Shown here one piece after another: positions 8,484 to 16,309 of a stretch of DNA of 64,000 nt. Both the position numbers and the translations under genes were made by a program. Under the pieces are notes generated by a model. It was not told the DNA's origin. It saw only the letters and a list, made by a program, of their open reading frames with translations, and made no database searches. Positions within the stretch are counted from its first letter, which is position 1; every line of letters begins with the position of its first letter. The DNA lies in assembly GCF_000711245.1 (NCBI RefSeq), contig NZ_JOMH01000001.1:738830-802829 (forward strand), in the 5' to 3' direction. Source of the DNA: Polycyclovorans algicola TG408. GTDB taxonomy: Bacteria; Pseudomonadota; Gammaproteobacteria; Nevskiales; Nevskiaceae.

Positions 8484-9359
8484 TTAATCTTGCGTCGCGA
8501 GAATCGCGGGCGGTTTGGCGCGGTGAAAGCCATCGAAGGGCTTGTTCTTGTCGGATGGCGCGAGCTTGTGCCACATGCGCCGCGCGTTGGGCCCGCCGCC
8601 GTCGATGCGGATGCACGAGCCGGTGATGTACGACGCGGCCGGTGACAGCAGAAACACGATGGCCGCCGACACTTCGGCTTCGTTGCCGAAGCGCTGCAGG
8701 GGAATTTCCTGGGCGATTTCGCGCTGGATATACGCGGTGTGTTTGACGTCGTAGGTGTCGAGCCCGCTGGAGGCGATGGCGCCCGGCGCAACGGTGTTGA
8801 CGCGCACGTTGGACGCCGCCCATTCGCTGGCGGCACTCTCGCTGAGCGTGTGCATGCCGCCGCGTGATGCGGCCGAGTGGGCAAAGTTGGGCCAGCCGTG
8901 CCAGATGTCGGCAATCATGTTGACGATGTTGCCGCCGTGGGCCTCCATCCAGCGGTTGTAAACCTCGCGCATGAAGATGAAGCCGCCGGTGAGGTTGTTC
9001 TTCACCACCGCCTCGAAGCCCTTGGTCGAGACCTCGGCGAGCGCCGAGCGGTACTGGCCGCCGGCGTTGTTGACCAGGCCGTCGATTTTGCCGTGTTTGG
9101 CCAGGATGGCCTCGATGGTGGCGATGACGGTGGCTTCATCGCGAATGTCGCAGACATGCGTGCTGACCTTGCCGCCGTCTTCGATGATTTCAGCGGCCAC
9201 CGCGTCCAGCTTCTCGACCTTGCGGCCGACGATGGCGACCGTGGCGCCCAGGCGCGCCAGCTCATGCGCCGTGCACCGGCCGATGCCGCTGCCGCCACCG
9301 GTGACGATGATGATCTGACCGGCGAACAGGTCGGGTGCAAAGACAGATTTGTAACTCAT
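8484..9359 (-). CDS. SDR oxidoreductase, dienoyl-CoA-reductase-like, atypical active site
   Basis: 291-residue SDR. TGGGSGIGR near residues 21-29 is the cofactor loop, VNNAGG is present, and YITGSCIRIDGGGPN is at the C-terminus. The active-site stretch reads FAHSAASRGGMHTLSESAASEW, so the usual Tyr-x3-Lys is replaced by a His/Ser-and-Arg version, closest to peroxisomal 2,4-dienoyl-CoA reductases (HAGAAK). It is a paralogue of the SDR at 24047-24961. Its ATG overlaps the TGA of the acyl-CoA dehydrogenase (ATGA 9356-9359). Likely role: NADPH-dependent reduction of an unsaturated acyl-CoA or a 3-hydroxyacyl-CoA step. Confidence 0.88.
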   Translation of the reverse strand: MSYKSVFAPDLFAGQIIIVTGGGSGIGRCTAHELARLGATVAIVGRKVEKLDAVAAEIIEDGGKVSTHVCDIRDEATVIATIEAILAKHGKIDGLVNNAGGQYRSALAEVSTKGFEAVVKNNLTGGFIFMREVYNRWMEAHGGNIVNMIADIWHGWPNFAHSAASRGGMHTLSESAASEWAASNVRVNTVAPGAIASSGLDTYDVKHTAYIQREIAQEIPLQRFGNEAEVSAAIVFLLSPAASYITGSCIRIDGGGPNARRMWHKLAPSDKNKPFDGFHRAKPPAILATQD

Positions 9360-10516
9360 GCCGCTCCTCTTTCTTCAGTCGCTTCTCGGCCCGCACGGGC
9401 ACGCGCCACGATCATTTTCATGATGCCGGCGGTGCCGTCACCGATTTCCAGCCCCATCACGTCGCGCATGCGCTGCTGATGCGGCAGGTCCATCGACCAG
9501 CCGTAATGGCCGAAGGTGAGCGCGCACTGGTGAATCACGTCGAAGGCGGTTTTCGGGGCGAGGTACTTCACCATCGCCGCCTCGACCGTGTGCGCTTGCC
9601 CGGCGTCGCGCAGTGCCAGTGCGTGGTACGACAACTGCCGCGCGGCGGCGACCAGGGTTTCGCCTTCCACCAGCGGAAAGCTCACGCCCTGGAAGCGGGC
9701 GATGGGGCCGCCAAAGGCTTCGCGCTCCTTGGTGTAAGCCCAGGCTTCATCCAGCGAGGCTTGCGCTGCGCCCAGACATTGCAGGGCGATGAGTGCACGC
9801 GAGTAATCAAAGCCGGCCATCACCTGCGAGAAGCCCTTGCCCTCGTCGCCGAGGCGGTGGCTGGCGGGAATGCGCACGTCATCGAAGAACACCGAACCGC
9901 GCCCCGACATGTGGCTGCCGAGATCGCTGAAACGCGTGGTCTGCAAGCCGGGCGTGTCGCTGGGCACCAGAAACGCGGTGACGCCGCGCGCGCCCTGCTC
10001 CACCGTGCCGGTGCGGGCGAACACCAGAAAGGCGTCGGCGCAGTCGCAGTAGGTGGTCGAGGTTTTCTCGCCGTTGAGCACATAGAAGTCGCCGTCGCGA
10101 CGGGCCTTGAGCACCAGCGATCCGGCGTCGGAGCCGCACTTGGGCTCGGTGATCGACAGCGCCAGAATGGCATCGCCGGTGGGGATGCGCGGCAGCCATT
10201 TCGCCGCCACTTCGGGTTGGGCGTTGCGGGCGATGATGGCGCCGCACAGCGACATGACCAGCACGATGGCGCTGATGTTGAAGTCGCCATAGGCCAGCTC
10301 TTCAACAATCAGCCCGGTGGTCACACCGTCCACACCCAGGCCGCCGTAATCGGGCGCGACATCAACGCCCAGCAGGCCCAGCGCGCCCATTTCGCGAAGC
10401 AACGCGCGGTCGGTGATGCCGTCCTTCTCGCGCTGCATATACGTCGGCAGTAGCCGTTCGCGCGAGAAGCGACGCGCGGCGTCGAGCAGGGCAGATTGTT
10501 CTTCGTTGGGGATCAT
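9356..10516 (-). CDS. Acyl-CoA dehydrogenase
   Basis: 386-residue flavoenzyme with the full ACAD fold. LSITEPKCGSDAGS is the middle-domain FAD/substrate signature, KTSTTYCDCADAFLVFART follows, and the C-terminal helical domain carries REAFGGPIARFQ. The motif that in medium-chain enzymes reads E-G-T with a catalytic Glu is IGDGTAGIM here, with Asp where Glu is expected. The base may be Asp or may sit elsewhere, as in isovaleryl-CoA dehydrogenase. It starts with ATG overlapping the MarR stop (ATGA 10513-10516) and overlaps the SDR that follows, so MarR-ACAD-SDR form one unit. Confidence 0.92.
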   Translation of the reverse strand: MIPNEEQSALLDAARRFSRERLLPTYMQREKDGITDRALLREMGALGLLGVDVAPDYGGLGVDGVTTGLIVEELAYGDFNISAIVLVMSLCGAIIARNAQPEVAAKWLPRIPTGDAILALSITEPKCGSDAGSLVLKARRDGDFYVLNGEKTSTTYCDCADAFLVFARTGTVEQGARGVTAFLVPSDTPGLQTTRFSDLGSHMSGRGSVFFDDVRIPASHRLGDEGKGFSQVMAGFDYSRALIALQCLGAAQASLDEAWAYTKEREAFGGPIARFQGVSFPLVEGETLVAAARQLSYHALALRDAGQAHTVEAAMVKYLAPKTAFDVIHQCALTFGHYGWSMDLPHQQRMRDVMGLEIGDGTAGIMKMIVARARAGREATEERGAA

Positions 10517-11040
10517 GCCGCCGCGCTCATGTCGCGGGCGCTTTGGTCCAGCGACACGATGACCTTGCGCAGCAGCGTGTCGAGCAATGCGAACTCCTCG
10601 TCGCTGAGCACCGAGAACGCGCGGTTCAGCGGCTCGATCATGCGCGGCACGATCTCGCGAACACGCTTGCGCCCGGCAGCGGTGATGCGGATGTCAAAGC
10701 GGCGGCCGTCACGCGCCTGCACCGTGCGGGTGACCAGATCGTCGCGCAGCAACTGATCAAGGATGCGCGTCATGTTGGCGCGGCTGGTGCCCACCAGCTC
10801 GCTCAGCTCGCTGGGCGCCGCAGTGCCTTTCTGGTCAGCCGACAGCAGGCACAGCACGTGAAACTCGTGCTCGCTGGTGCCAATGTCGCGCAGCACCGGG
10901 TCGAAGTAGGTGCTCAGGCCAAAGGCGCTGATGCGCAGCAGCCTGATCATCACCGTCGGCGGCATGGGCATGTCGGGCAAGGCACGGGCCATGCGCGGGG
11001 TGCTGGTGTTGACCGCCGAGAGGCGTTCGATTCCTTTCAC
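10513..11040 (-). CDS. MarR-family transcriptional regulator
   Basis: 175-residue winged-helix regulator. LSELVGTSRANMTRILDQLLRDDLVTR is the recognition-helix region, and RRFDIRITAAGRKRVREIVP forms the wing and following helix. The first ATG-like start in frame is GTG at 11040. MarR proteins often sense aromatic or fatty acyl ligands and repress adjacent catabolic genes. This one is directly coupled to an acyl-CoA dehydrogenase, so autoregulation of the operon is likely. No clear palindromic operator is evident in the 70 bp upstream. Confidence 0.9.
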   Translation of the reverse strand: MKGIERLSAVNTSTPRMARALPDMPMPPTVMIRLLRISAFGLSTYFDPVLRDIGTSEHEFHVLCLLSADQKGTAAPSELSELVGTSRANMTRILDQLLRDDLVTRTVQARDGRRFDIRITAAGRKRVREIVPRMIEPLNRAFSVLSDEEFALLDTLLRKVIVSLDQSARDMSAAA

Positions 11041-11110
11041 GATAGTCGCTCGATAATTTAGTGCTGAATCATCCTTGCACTGTTTCCGGGCGTATGCAAG
11101 CCGGCGGGTG

Positions 11111-11485
11111 CTAAGTGCCGGGGTCGTCCGGCGGCTTGGCCGGTTTCGGCGGGGTCATGGCGCTGCCGACAATGTCGCGCAGGTCGCGCATCAAGCCGGG
11201 GTCGACATTCTTCAGCCGTTCACCGCCGCTGCCGCCCTGCCCCATCAGCGCACCGGCCAGCAGGCCCAGCGCCTGGGGAATGCCGTCACCTTTGGCGCTT
11301 GGCGCGACGGCAGCGCCGGGGCCTGCGCGGGCCAAGGTCACCGTGCCATCAAGCGCAATGCGAAACCGCAGGCGGTCGTTCGCTCGCAGGCTCAGCGCGC
11401 GGCGGACGGCCAGCGGCAGCTGAACCTGACCGTCGGGGCCGAGCTGGACTTCGGCGTCAACGTCTGCGGCGAGTGGGCTGGGCAT
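11111..11485 (-). CDS. Small AbrB/SpoVT-like domain protein
   Basis: 124-residue protein. Residues about 11-52 (VQLGPDGQVQLPLAVRRALS, then a Leu/Arg-rich strand ending in GTVTLAR) match the swapped-hairpin AbrB/MazE DNA-binding fold. The C-terminal half is Gly/Pro-rich and probably disordered. Its ATG overlaps the stop of the upstream MDR oxidoreductase by one base (TGATG), which implies coupling. It may regulate DNA or be an antitoxin-like relic; no toxin gene is adjacent. Confidence 0.65.
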   Translation of the reverse strand: MPSPLAADVDAEVQLGPDGQVQLPLAVRRALSLRANDRLRFRIALDGTVTLARAGPGAAVAPSAKGDGIPQALGLLAGALMGQGGSGGERLKNVDPGLMRDLRDIVGSAMTPPKPAKPPDDPGT

Positions 11486-12483
11486 CAGCGCAGCCTGATC
11501 AGCTTTTTGCCGCGATTGCGCCCGGCGTACACATCGACCAGTGCCTGCGGCGCATCGGCGATGTTGTCGCCAATGTCTTCGGCGTAGCGCAGGCGGCCGT
11601 CGGCCAGCATTGCGGCCAGTTCAGCGGCGGTGGCGTCGTAACGCGCGGCGTGGTCGAAGATCACAAAACCTTGAACGCGCAAACGCCGGGTGAGAATTTC
11701 ACGATCCTTGCGCGGGCCCATGGGCGTCGGCACCCACGAGGCAATGGACATGGTGCCGCACTGGATGACGCGGCCGAACATCGCCACCTGGCCGTAGACC
11801 GTGTCGGCGATCTCGCCGCTGGTGTTGTCGAAAAACACGTCGACGCCTTTGGGGCAGGCCTCGCGCAGCTCCGCTTCCAGCGGTTGTTTGTAGTTGACGT
11901 AGGCGGCGTAGCCATAGTCGGCCACGCACTGCTCGCCTTTTTCGTCCGAGCCCACCACCGCGACCGGCCGCGCGCCGGCCTGTTTGGCCAGTTGCCCAAC
12001 GATGCTGCCGACCGCACCCGCAGCGGCGGTGACCAGGACGGTTTCGCCGGGCTTGGGCTGGCCAATGTCATGCAGCGCCAGATACGCGGTCAGGCCGTTG
12101 ATGCCGAGCAGCCCGGCGCCTGTGGACAGCGGCGCCTGATCGGGGTCGACCTTGCGCAGAATGGTTGCGGGCGTGGCGGCGCAGTAGTCCTGCCAGCCGA
12201 ACCAGCCGTAGTAGTACTCGCCGGTTTTCACCGCAGCCGCTTTCGATGCGATGACCTTGCCGACGGTCATGGCGCGCATCACCGCCCCGATGGGCACGGG
12301 CGGGGCGTAGTTGTTTTCGTCGTTCACGTACCCGCGCTGCGCCGGGTCGACTGACAGGTAGTGGTTTTCAACCAAGAACTCGCCGTCCTTGAGGCCGGGC
12401 GCGTCGGCCTCGACAAGTTCGAAATGCTCGGGCTGGGGAATGCCCACCGGGCGCGAGGCGAGGATGATCTGACGGTTGTTCAT
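11485..12483 (-). CDS. NADP-dependent oxidoreductase (MDR, leukotriene-B4-dehydrogenase-like)
   Basis: 332-residue zinc-free medium-chain dehydrogenase/reductase of the CurA/prostaglandin reductase type. It opens MNNRQIILASRPVG, has the substrate loop LSVDPAQRGYVND, and has the nucleotide-binding AAAGAVGSIVGQLAKQAGA followed by VVGSDEK. Members reduce the C=C bond of enones using NADPH. It lies between an AMP-binding ligase and a small AbrB-like gene in a minus-strand unit. Its exact substrate is unknown. Confidence 0.9.
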   Translation of the reverse strand: MNNRQIILASRPVGIPQPEHFELVEADAPGLKDGEFLVENHYLSVDPAQRGYVNDENNYAPPVPIGAVMRAMTVGKVIASKAAAVKTGEYYYGWFGWQDYCAATPATILRKVDPDQAPLSTGAGLLGINGLTAYLALHDIGQPKPGETVLVTAAAGAVGSIVGQLAKQAGARPVAVVGSDEKGEQCVADYGYAAYVNYKQPLEAELREACPKGVDVFFDNTSGEIADTVYGQVAMFGRVIQCGTMSIASWVPTPMGPRKDREILTRRLRVQGFVIFDHAARYDATAAELAAMLADGRLRYAEDIGDNIADAPQALVDVYAGRNRGKKLIRLR

Positions 12484-12505
12484 GGCGGCTATTTTGACTC
12501 GGGGA

Positions 12506-14092
12506 CTAGACGAGGGTGCTCTCGCGACCCTGCCAGTAGGATTTTCTGACCTGGTGCTTCAGGAGTTTTCCCGCTTCGTTGCGCGGCAGTTGCGCAACGA
12601 AGTCCACGCTGCGCGGACATTTGTAGGCCGATAGTTGGGCGCGGCACCAGTCCATCAACTCGGCGGCCATCGCGTCGCCGTCGGTGACCGGGTGGCGGGC
12701 CTGCACCACGGCCTTGACCGACTCGCCGAACTCGGGGTGCGGCACGCCAATCACCGCAACGTCGTTCACGGCCGGGTGGGTCATCAACAGGTTCTCGGCT
12801 TCCTGCGGGTAAATGTTGACGCCGCCGGAGACGATCATGTGCGACTGCCGGTCCGTCAGATACAGATAGCCGTCATCGTCGAGATAGCCGATGTCGCCGA
12901 GGCTGCCCCAGCCGTCGGCGGACAGGGTCTGGCGGGTTTTCTCGGCATCCTTGTGGTATTCGAAACGGTGGCCGTTGTGCATCTGGATGAGCCCGGCAGT
13001 ACGCGGCGGCAGCACGTGTCCGGCCTCATCAACGATGCGGATGGAACACCCCGGCGCCGGTCGCCCTACCGAGCCGGGATGCGCCAACCATTCCTCGGAA
13101 CTGATGAACGTGTGCCCCACCGATTCGGTCCCGGCGTAGAGCTCTTCGACGATGGGGCCAAGCCACTCGATCATCTGCCGCTTGACCGGCACCGGGCACG
13201 GCGCACCCAGATGCAGCAGGCAGCGCAGGCTGCTCAGGTCGGCGGCGGCGCGTTGTTCGGCGGGCAGTTGCAGCAGGCGGATCATCATTGTCGGCACCAG
13301 CAGCGCGTGCGTGACCTGATGCGCGGTCACCGCATTCAGCGTGGTCAGCGCGTCGAACTTGCGCGACGCCACCACCGTGCCGCCGCAGCGCTGCACGCAG
13401 ACCATGAAGCGCCCCGGCGACGCGTGATAGAACGGTCCCGGATTGAGCAGCACGGTGTCGTCGGCAAAGCCGTAGCGGTTCACCAGCATCGCGTGGCGCG
13501 GCGGGGGTTGCTCGGGCGGCGCGGTGCCCATCGTCACGCGCACGCCTTTGGGGCGACCGGTGGTGCCGCTGGAATAGAGCATCGACGGGCCGCGGCAACG
13601 CCCTTGAAGCGGGGTCGCGGGCGCTGCCATCAGCGCCGGCTCGTAGGCTGTGTAAGGCCCCTGCGCGCCGTCCAGCATCAGGTATTGCAGTTGGCCGCCC
13701 AGTCGCTCGGCCACCGGCACGGCGGTCTCGGCGAGGCGCGCCGAGGTGATCAGCAGCCGCGCGTCGCAGTTGTCGACGATAAACGCCGCGTCGTCGACGC
13801 TGGACTGGCTGCTGATGCAAGCGTAGGTGATGCCCGAATTCTTTGCCGCCCAGATCAGCTCCGGGTAACGGATGTGGTTCTCCAGCCAGATCGCCAGCGT
13901 GTCGCCCTGCTCGAGGCCCATCTTTGCGAACAGGTTTGCTGCGCGATCGGCGCGCTCGACCAGTTCGGCGCAGCTGAGCGTTTCGCCGGTGTCGACAAGG
14001 TGCAGCGCAACGCGCTGACCCTGTTGGTTTGCCCAGTCGCGCGGGTGCGCGCGCGCACTGGAAACCGCCGGTGGTGCAGCCGGATGGGTCAA
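12506..14092 (-). CDS. AMP-binding acyl-CoA ligase (TTG start)
   Basis: The ANL ligase begins convincingly at TTG 14092 (MTHPAAPPAVSSARAHPRDW), which has GGAG 8-9 bases upstream. The frame stays open to 14254, but that extension is Arg/Trp-rich and not family-like. This gives about 528 residues. YSSGTTGRPKGVRV is the P-loop, LYAGTESVGHTF the adenine region, GSLGDIGYLDDDGYLYLTDR the hinge, and LPRNEAGKLLKHQVR the C-terminal lysine motif. It is divergent from the other two ligases and closer to the long-chain or cyclohexanecarboxylate/bile-acid CoA ligases. The MDR gene follows 22 bp downstream. Confidence 0.88.
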   Translation of the reverse strand: MTHPAAPPAVSSARAHPRDWANQQGQRVALHLVDTGETLSCAELVERADRAANLFAKMGLEQGDTLAIWLENHIRYPELIWAAKNSGITYACISSQSSVDDAAFIVDNCDARLLITSARLAETAVPVAERLGGQLQYLMLDGAQGPYTAYEPALMAAPATPLQGRCRGPSMLYSSGTTGRPKGVRVTMGTAPPEQPPPRHAMLVNRYGFADDTVLLNPGPFYHASPGRFMVCVQRCGGTVVASRKFDALTTLNAVTAHQVTHALLVPTMMIRLLQLPAEQRAAADLSSLRCLLHLGAPCPVPVKRQMIEWLGPIVEELYAGTESVGHTFISSEEWLAHPGSVGRPAPGCSIRIVDEAGHVLPPRTAGLIQMHNGHRFEYHKDAEKTRQTLSADGWGSLGDIGYLDDDGYLYLTDRQSHMIVSGGVNIYPQEAENLLMTHPAVNDVAVIGVPHPEFGESVKAVVQARHPVTDGDAMAAELMDWCRAQLSAYKCPRSVDFVAQLPRNEAGKLLKHQVRKSYWQGRESTLV

Positions 14093-14180
14093 CGAAAGCT
14101 CCGCATGTTGGCCGATGGGGAGCCAGTATGGGAGTTTCAGCCGCCCTCGTCGCGTGGGCGTGCGGGCAAACCGGCAGGCG

Positions 14181-14507
14181 CTATTCCAGGCCCCGGAGCG
14201 GCGGCAGTGCCACGCCGTTGGCTCCGCCCAGCAGCGGCACCAGCACGCCATCATTTACAAGATTGATGGGACCTCCGAGGACGCCGCCCAGCAGGCCGCC
14301 TACCACCGGCACCAAAACGGGCACCAGGGAACCCACGAGCGGGCCGGTGATGTTGCCGAGAATCGGTTGCAACAGCGGGTTGGCAACGGTTCCAAGCGAA
14401 GTCAGCAAGTTAGGCACTGCTTGGCCCAGTGGCGGTAGCGCTTGCGCCTGTGCGCCGCTCGCACCCAAGGCTAGCATGCCGGCTAAGGTAAGTTGTTTGA
14501 TATTCAT
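14181..14507 (-). CDS. Secreted hydrophobic protein, tandem paralogue 1
   Basis: The likely start is ATG 14507 (MNIKQLTLAGMLALG), preceded by TTGAGGAA. Residues 1-22 form a Sec signal peptide ending AQA. The mature part of about 86 residues is almost uncharged and rich in Leu, Gly, Pro and Val: NLLTSLGTVANPLL, NITGPLVGSLVPVLVP, PINLVNDG, ending LRGLE. It is clearly homologous to the adjacent gene at 14789-15106. I do not recognise the family. The composition suggests membrane- or lipid-surface association in the periplasm or outside. Confidence 0.75.
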   Translation of the reverse strand: MNIKQLTLAGMLALGASGAQAQALPPLGQAVPNLLTSLGTVANPLLQPILGNITGPLVGSLVPVLVPVVGGLLGGVLGGPINLVNDGVLVPLLGGANGVALPPLRGLE

Positions 14508-14692
14508 GAGCTTCGGTTCCTCAAGCGATGAGGTCGCGGGCAATCCGCGACGCGTTATTGATGTCCCGTGAAGTTTGAAGCCCCACCGGTTGTCCGTCTG
14601 TCAGCGTAACTCAGACGGTTGCTGTAGGACGGTGGGCCCGCAGGCGTGGGGTTACGGCTGACGGGTTGTTGGCAGGTCTTGCCAGGCAACCA

Positions 14693-14729
14693 CAAAAAAC
14701 GCCCCGGCCGCTGGCCGGGGCGTTTTTTT
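14693..14729. terminator. Bidirectional intrinsic terminator
   Basis: The stem CGCCCCGGCC-gct-GGCCGGGGCG is flanked by six A on one side and seven T on the other. It separates the two tandem secreted-protein genes and ends transcription of the upstream (right-hand) copy. Confidence 0.9.
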
Positions 14730-14788
14730 ATTGCAACGCTTTGAGCACCGATGCCGGGGGCAAGGCCGGCGCCCGTACTCATGTGGCC

Positions 14789-15106
14789 TTATTCGAGGCC
14801 CGGCAGCGCGAAGTTGCCACCGCCACCCAGCGCAGGCGCAATCACCGCATCTTCAACAAGGTTGATCGGCGTGCTGAGCAGAGAGCCGAGCACGGTGCCG
14901 CCCAGGGGGATCAGAACCGGAATGGCAGCCGCAACAAGTGGGCCGGTGATGTTCTGGATGGGGGGCAGAATCGGCTCAGACAGAGTACCCAGCTGTGTGA
15001 GCAGTTCGGGCACGAACTGCCCCACCGACGGGGCTGACTGCGCGTGCGCAGCGCCCATTGAAGCCACGGTCAACGCTGCAGCCATACCCAATTTTTTAAT
15101 CGACAT
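14789..15106 (-). CDS. Secreted hydrophobic protein, tandem paralogue 2
   Basis: 105 residues from ATG 15106 (MSIKKLGMAAALTVASMG). GAGGAG lies 9 bases upstream, and the in-frame ATG at 15115 touches that site and is less likely. The signal peptide ends AHAQ. The mature region aligns with the neighbour: FVPELLTQLGTL, NITGPLVAAAIPVLIPLGG, TPINLVEDAVIAPALGGG and a terminal LPGLE. It is divergently placed to the neutral-lipid operon, with the GTATGG dyad in the shared intergenic region. Function unknown. Confidence 0.8.
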   Translation of the reverse strand: MSIKKLGMAAALTVASMGAAHAQSAPSVGQFVPELLTQLGTLSEPILPPIQNITGPLVAAAIPVLIPLGGTVLGSLLSTPINLVEDAVIAPALGGGGNFALPGLE

Positions 15107-15478
15107 TGTGTACATCTCCTCAAAAATGCTTGGGCCGGTGAGCCCAGTGAACCCCTCGGTGGTGATGCTGCCCGACGATTGCGCAGTCGTCTGTCAGCAA
15201 TTGGATGATTCCTGTGTCGGCCGCTCATCGTCAAGTATGTCGATTCGGGTGGCAGAAACCGAAAAAAGCCAACGGGGTCGTCGACAGTCCTTGTAAGCTC
15301 GTTGCGGGATGGAGCCGTCGATACCTCGTATGGCACCATACTACTGAGCGCACGCTCGGAGTGCAAAGCGCCAGCCGGCGTGCCCGCCAGGTGCGCGACC
15401 CATCACAAGACGCGCAGCGCGATGGGTCATTGGGGCGCTGATGCATCAATGGCGGCTTGACCATCAGGGGTGAGGGAT
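15107..15478. other. Divergent intergenic region, about 370 bp
   Basis: It lies between the secreted-protein gene and the neutral-lipid operon. It holds one perfect GTATGG-CA-CCATAC dyad at 15328-15341. I see no other gene-like frame with a ribosome-binding site. Confidence 0.6.
15328..15341. promoter_or_regulatory. GTATGG-NN-CCATAC operator, site 1
   Basis: A perfect 14-bp dyad, GTATGGCACCATAC. The same motif recurs at 24001, 31401, 36676 and 51388, each between genes. It would control the wax/TAG operon, the secreted-protein pair or both. Confidence 0.75.
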
Positions 15479-16309
15479 ATGGAGGGAGAAATCGTCCACG
15501 AAACACAGGCTGCCTACGAGGGCGGTCAAGGCTCGACGCTGGTTCTGCTCCATGGACTGGGCGGCAGTTGGCACATCTGGAAGCCGGTTCTCGCCGCGCT
15601 GGGCAAGCGACACCGGGTCGTGGCCCTGACGCTGCCCGGTCACTGGGGCGGGCCGCCACTGCCCGACGGCGTCGAGCCCTCGGTGCAGGCCATCGCCGAT
15701 GCGCTGGTGCAGGATCTGGCGGCGCGCGGCATCGACCGCCCTCACGTGTGCGGCAATTCTTTGGGTGGCTGGCTGTCGCTGGAGTTGGTCCGCCGCGGCA
15801 AAGTGCGTTCCGCCACCGCGCTGTCGCCGGCGGGTGGCTGGACCACCCCCGAGGATTATCAGAAAATTGCCAAGCCGTTCCGGCTGGTCTTTGCACTGAT
15901 CACGGTGCTGATAGTGCTGTCGGCCTTGTTCCTGCGCTTTGCCTTTGTGCGGCGCCTGCTCAACAAGCAGGCCATGGAGCACGGCGACCGGGTGCCGGCT
16001 GCGGAGTTCAAGGGCGCGCTTAACGCGATTCGTAACACCAAGATGATGCCGAGACTGCTCACCAACATGGGCAACGTCGGCGCCCTTCAACCCCTTGATG
16101 TTGGCGACACGCCGGTGATGATTGCGTGGGGCGAGCGCGACCAGGTGATTCCCTTTGACACCTACGGTCGCCCGATGCTTGCCAAGGTCAGCGGCGCGGA
16201 CAATATGATGATGCCGGGCGTTGGTCATGTGCCCATGTATGACGATCCAAAGCAGATTGTCGACATTATTCTGAAAACAACGGCGAGGGCGGAGACCCCT
16301 GTGACATGA
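15479..16309 (+). CDS. Alpha/beta hydrolase
   Basis: About 276 residues from ATG 15479; an in-frame GTG at 15470 is the alternative. LVLLHGLGGSWHIW is the oxyanion-hole HG motif, CGNSLGGWLS the nucleophile elbow with Ser, and GVGHVPMYDDP the catalytic His. A hydrophobic stretch, LVFALITVLIVLSALFLRFAF, near residue 140 may dip into the membrane or lipid surface. Its stop overlaps the ATG of the PlsB-like gene (ATGA 16306-16309), which makes it the first gene of the neutral-lipid operon. It could be a lipase or esterase acting on the operon's product. Confidence 0.88.
   Translation: MEGEIVHETQAAYEGGQGSTLVLLHGLGGSWHIWKPVLAALGKRHRVVALTLPGHWGGPPLPDGVEPSVQAIADALVQDLAARGIDRPHVCGNSLGGWLSLELVRRGKVRSATALSPAGGWTTPEDYQKIAKPFRLVFALITVLIVLSALFLRFAFVRRLLNKQAMEHGDRVPAAEFKGALNAIRNTKMMPRLLTNMGNVGALQPLDVGDTPVMIAWGERDQVIPFDTYGRPMLAKVSGADNMMMPGVGHVPMYDDPKQIVDIILKTTARAETPVT

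Noticed and set aside
7741-8823. Longer 360-codon reading of the enoyl-CoA hydratase starting at 8823
   Set aside because: The first 125 codons overlap the SDR gene in another frame and are Arg-rich; the ATG at 8448 with its ribosome site is the real start.
12635-14266. Plus-strand frame of 543 codons
   Set aside because: It lies opposite the AMP-binding ligase and has the composition of a shadow frame.
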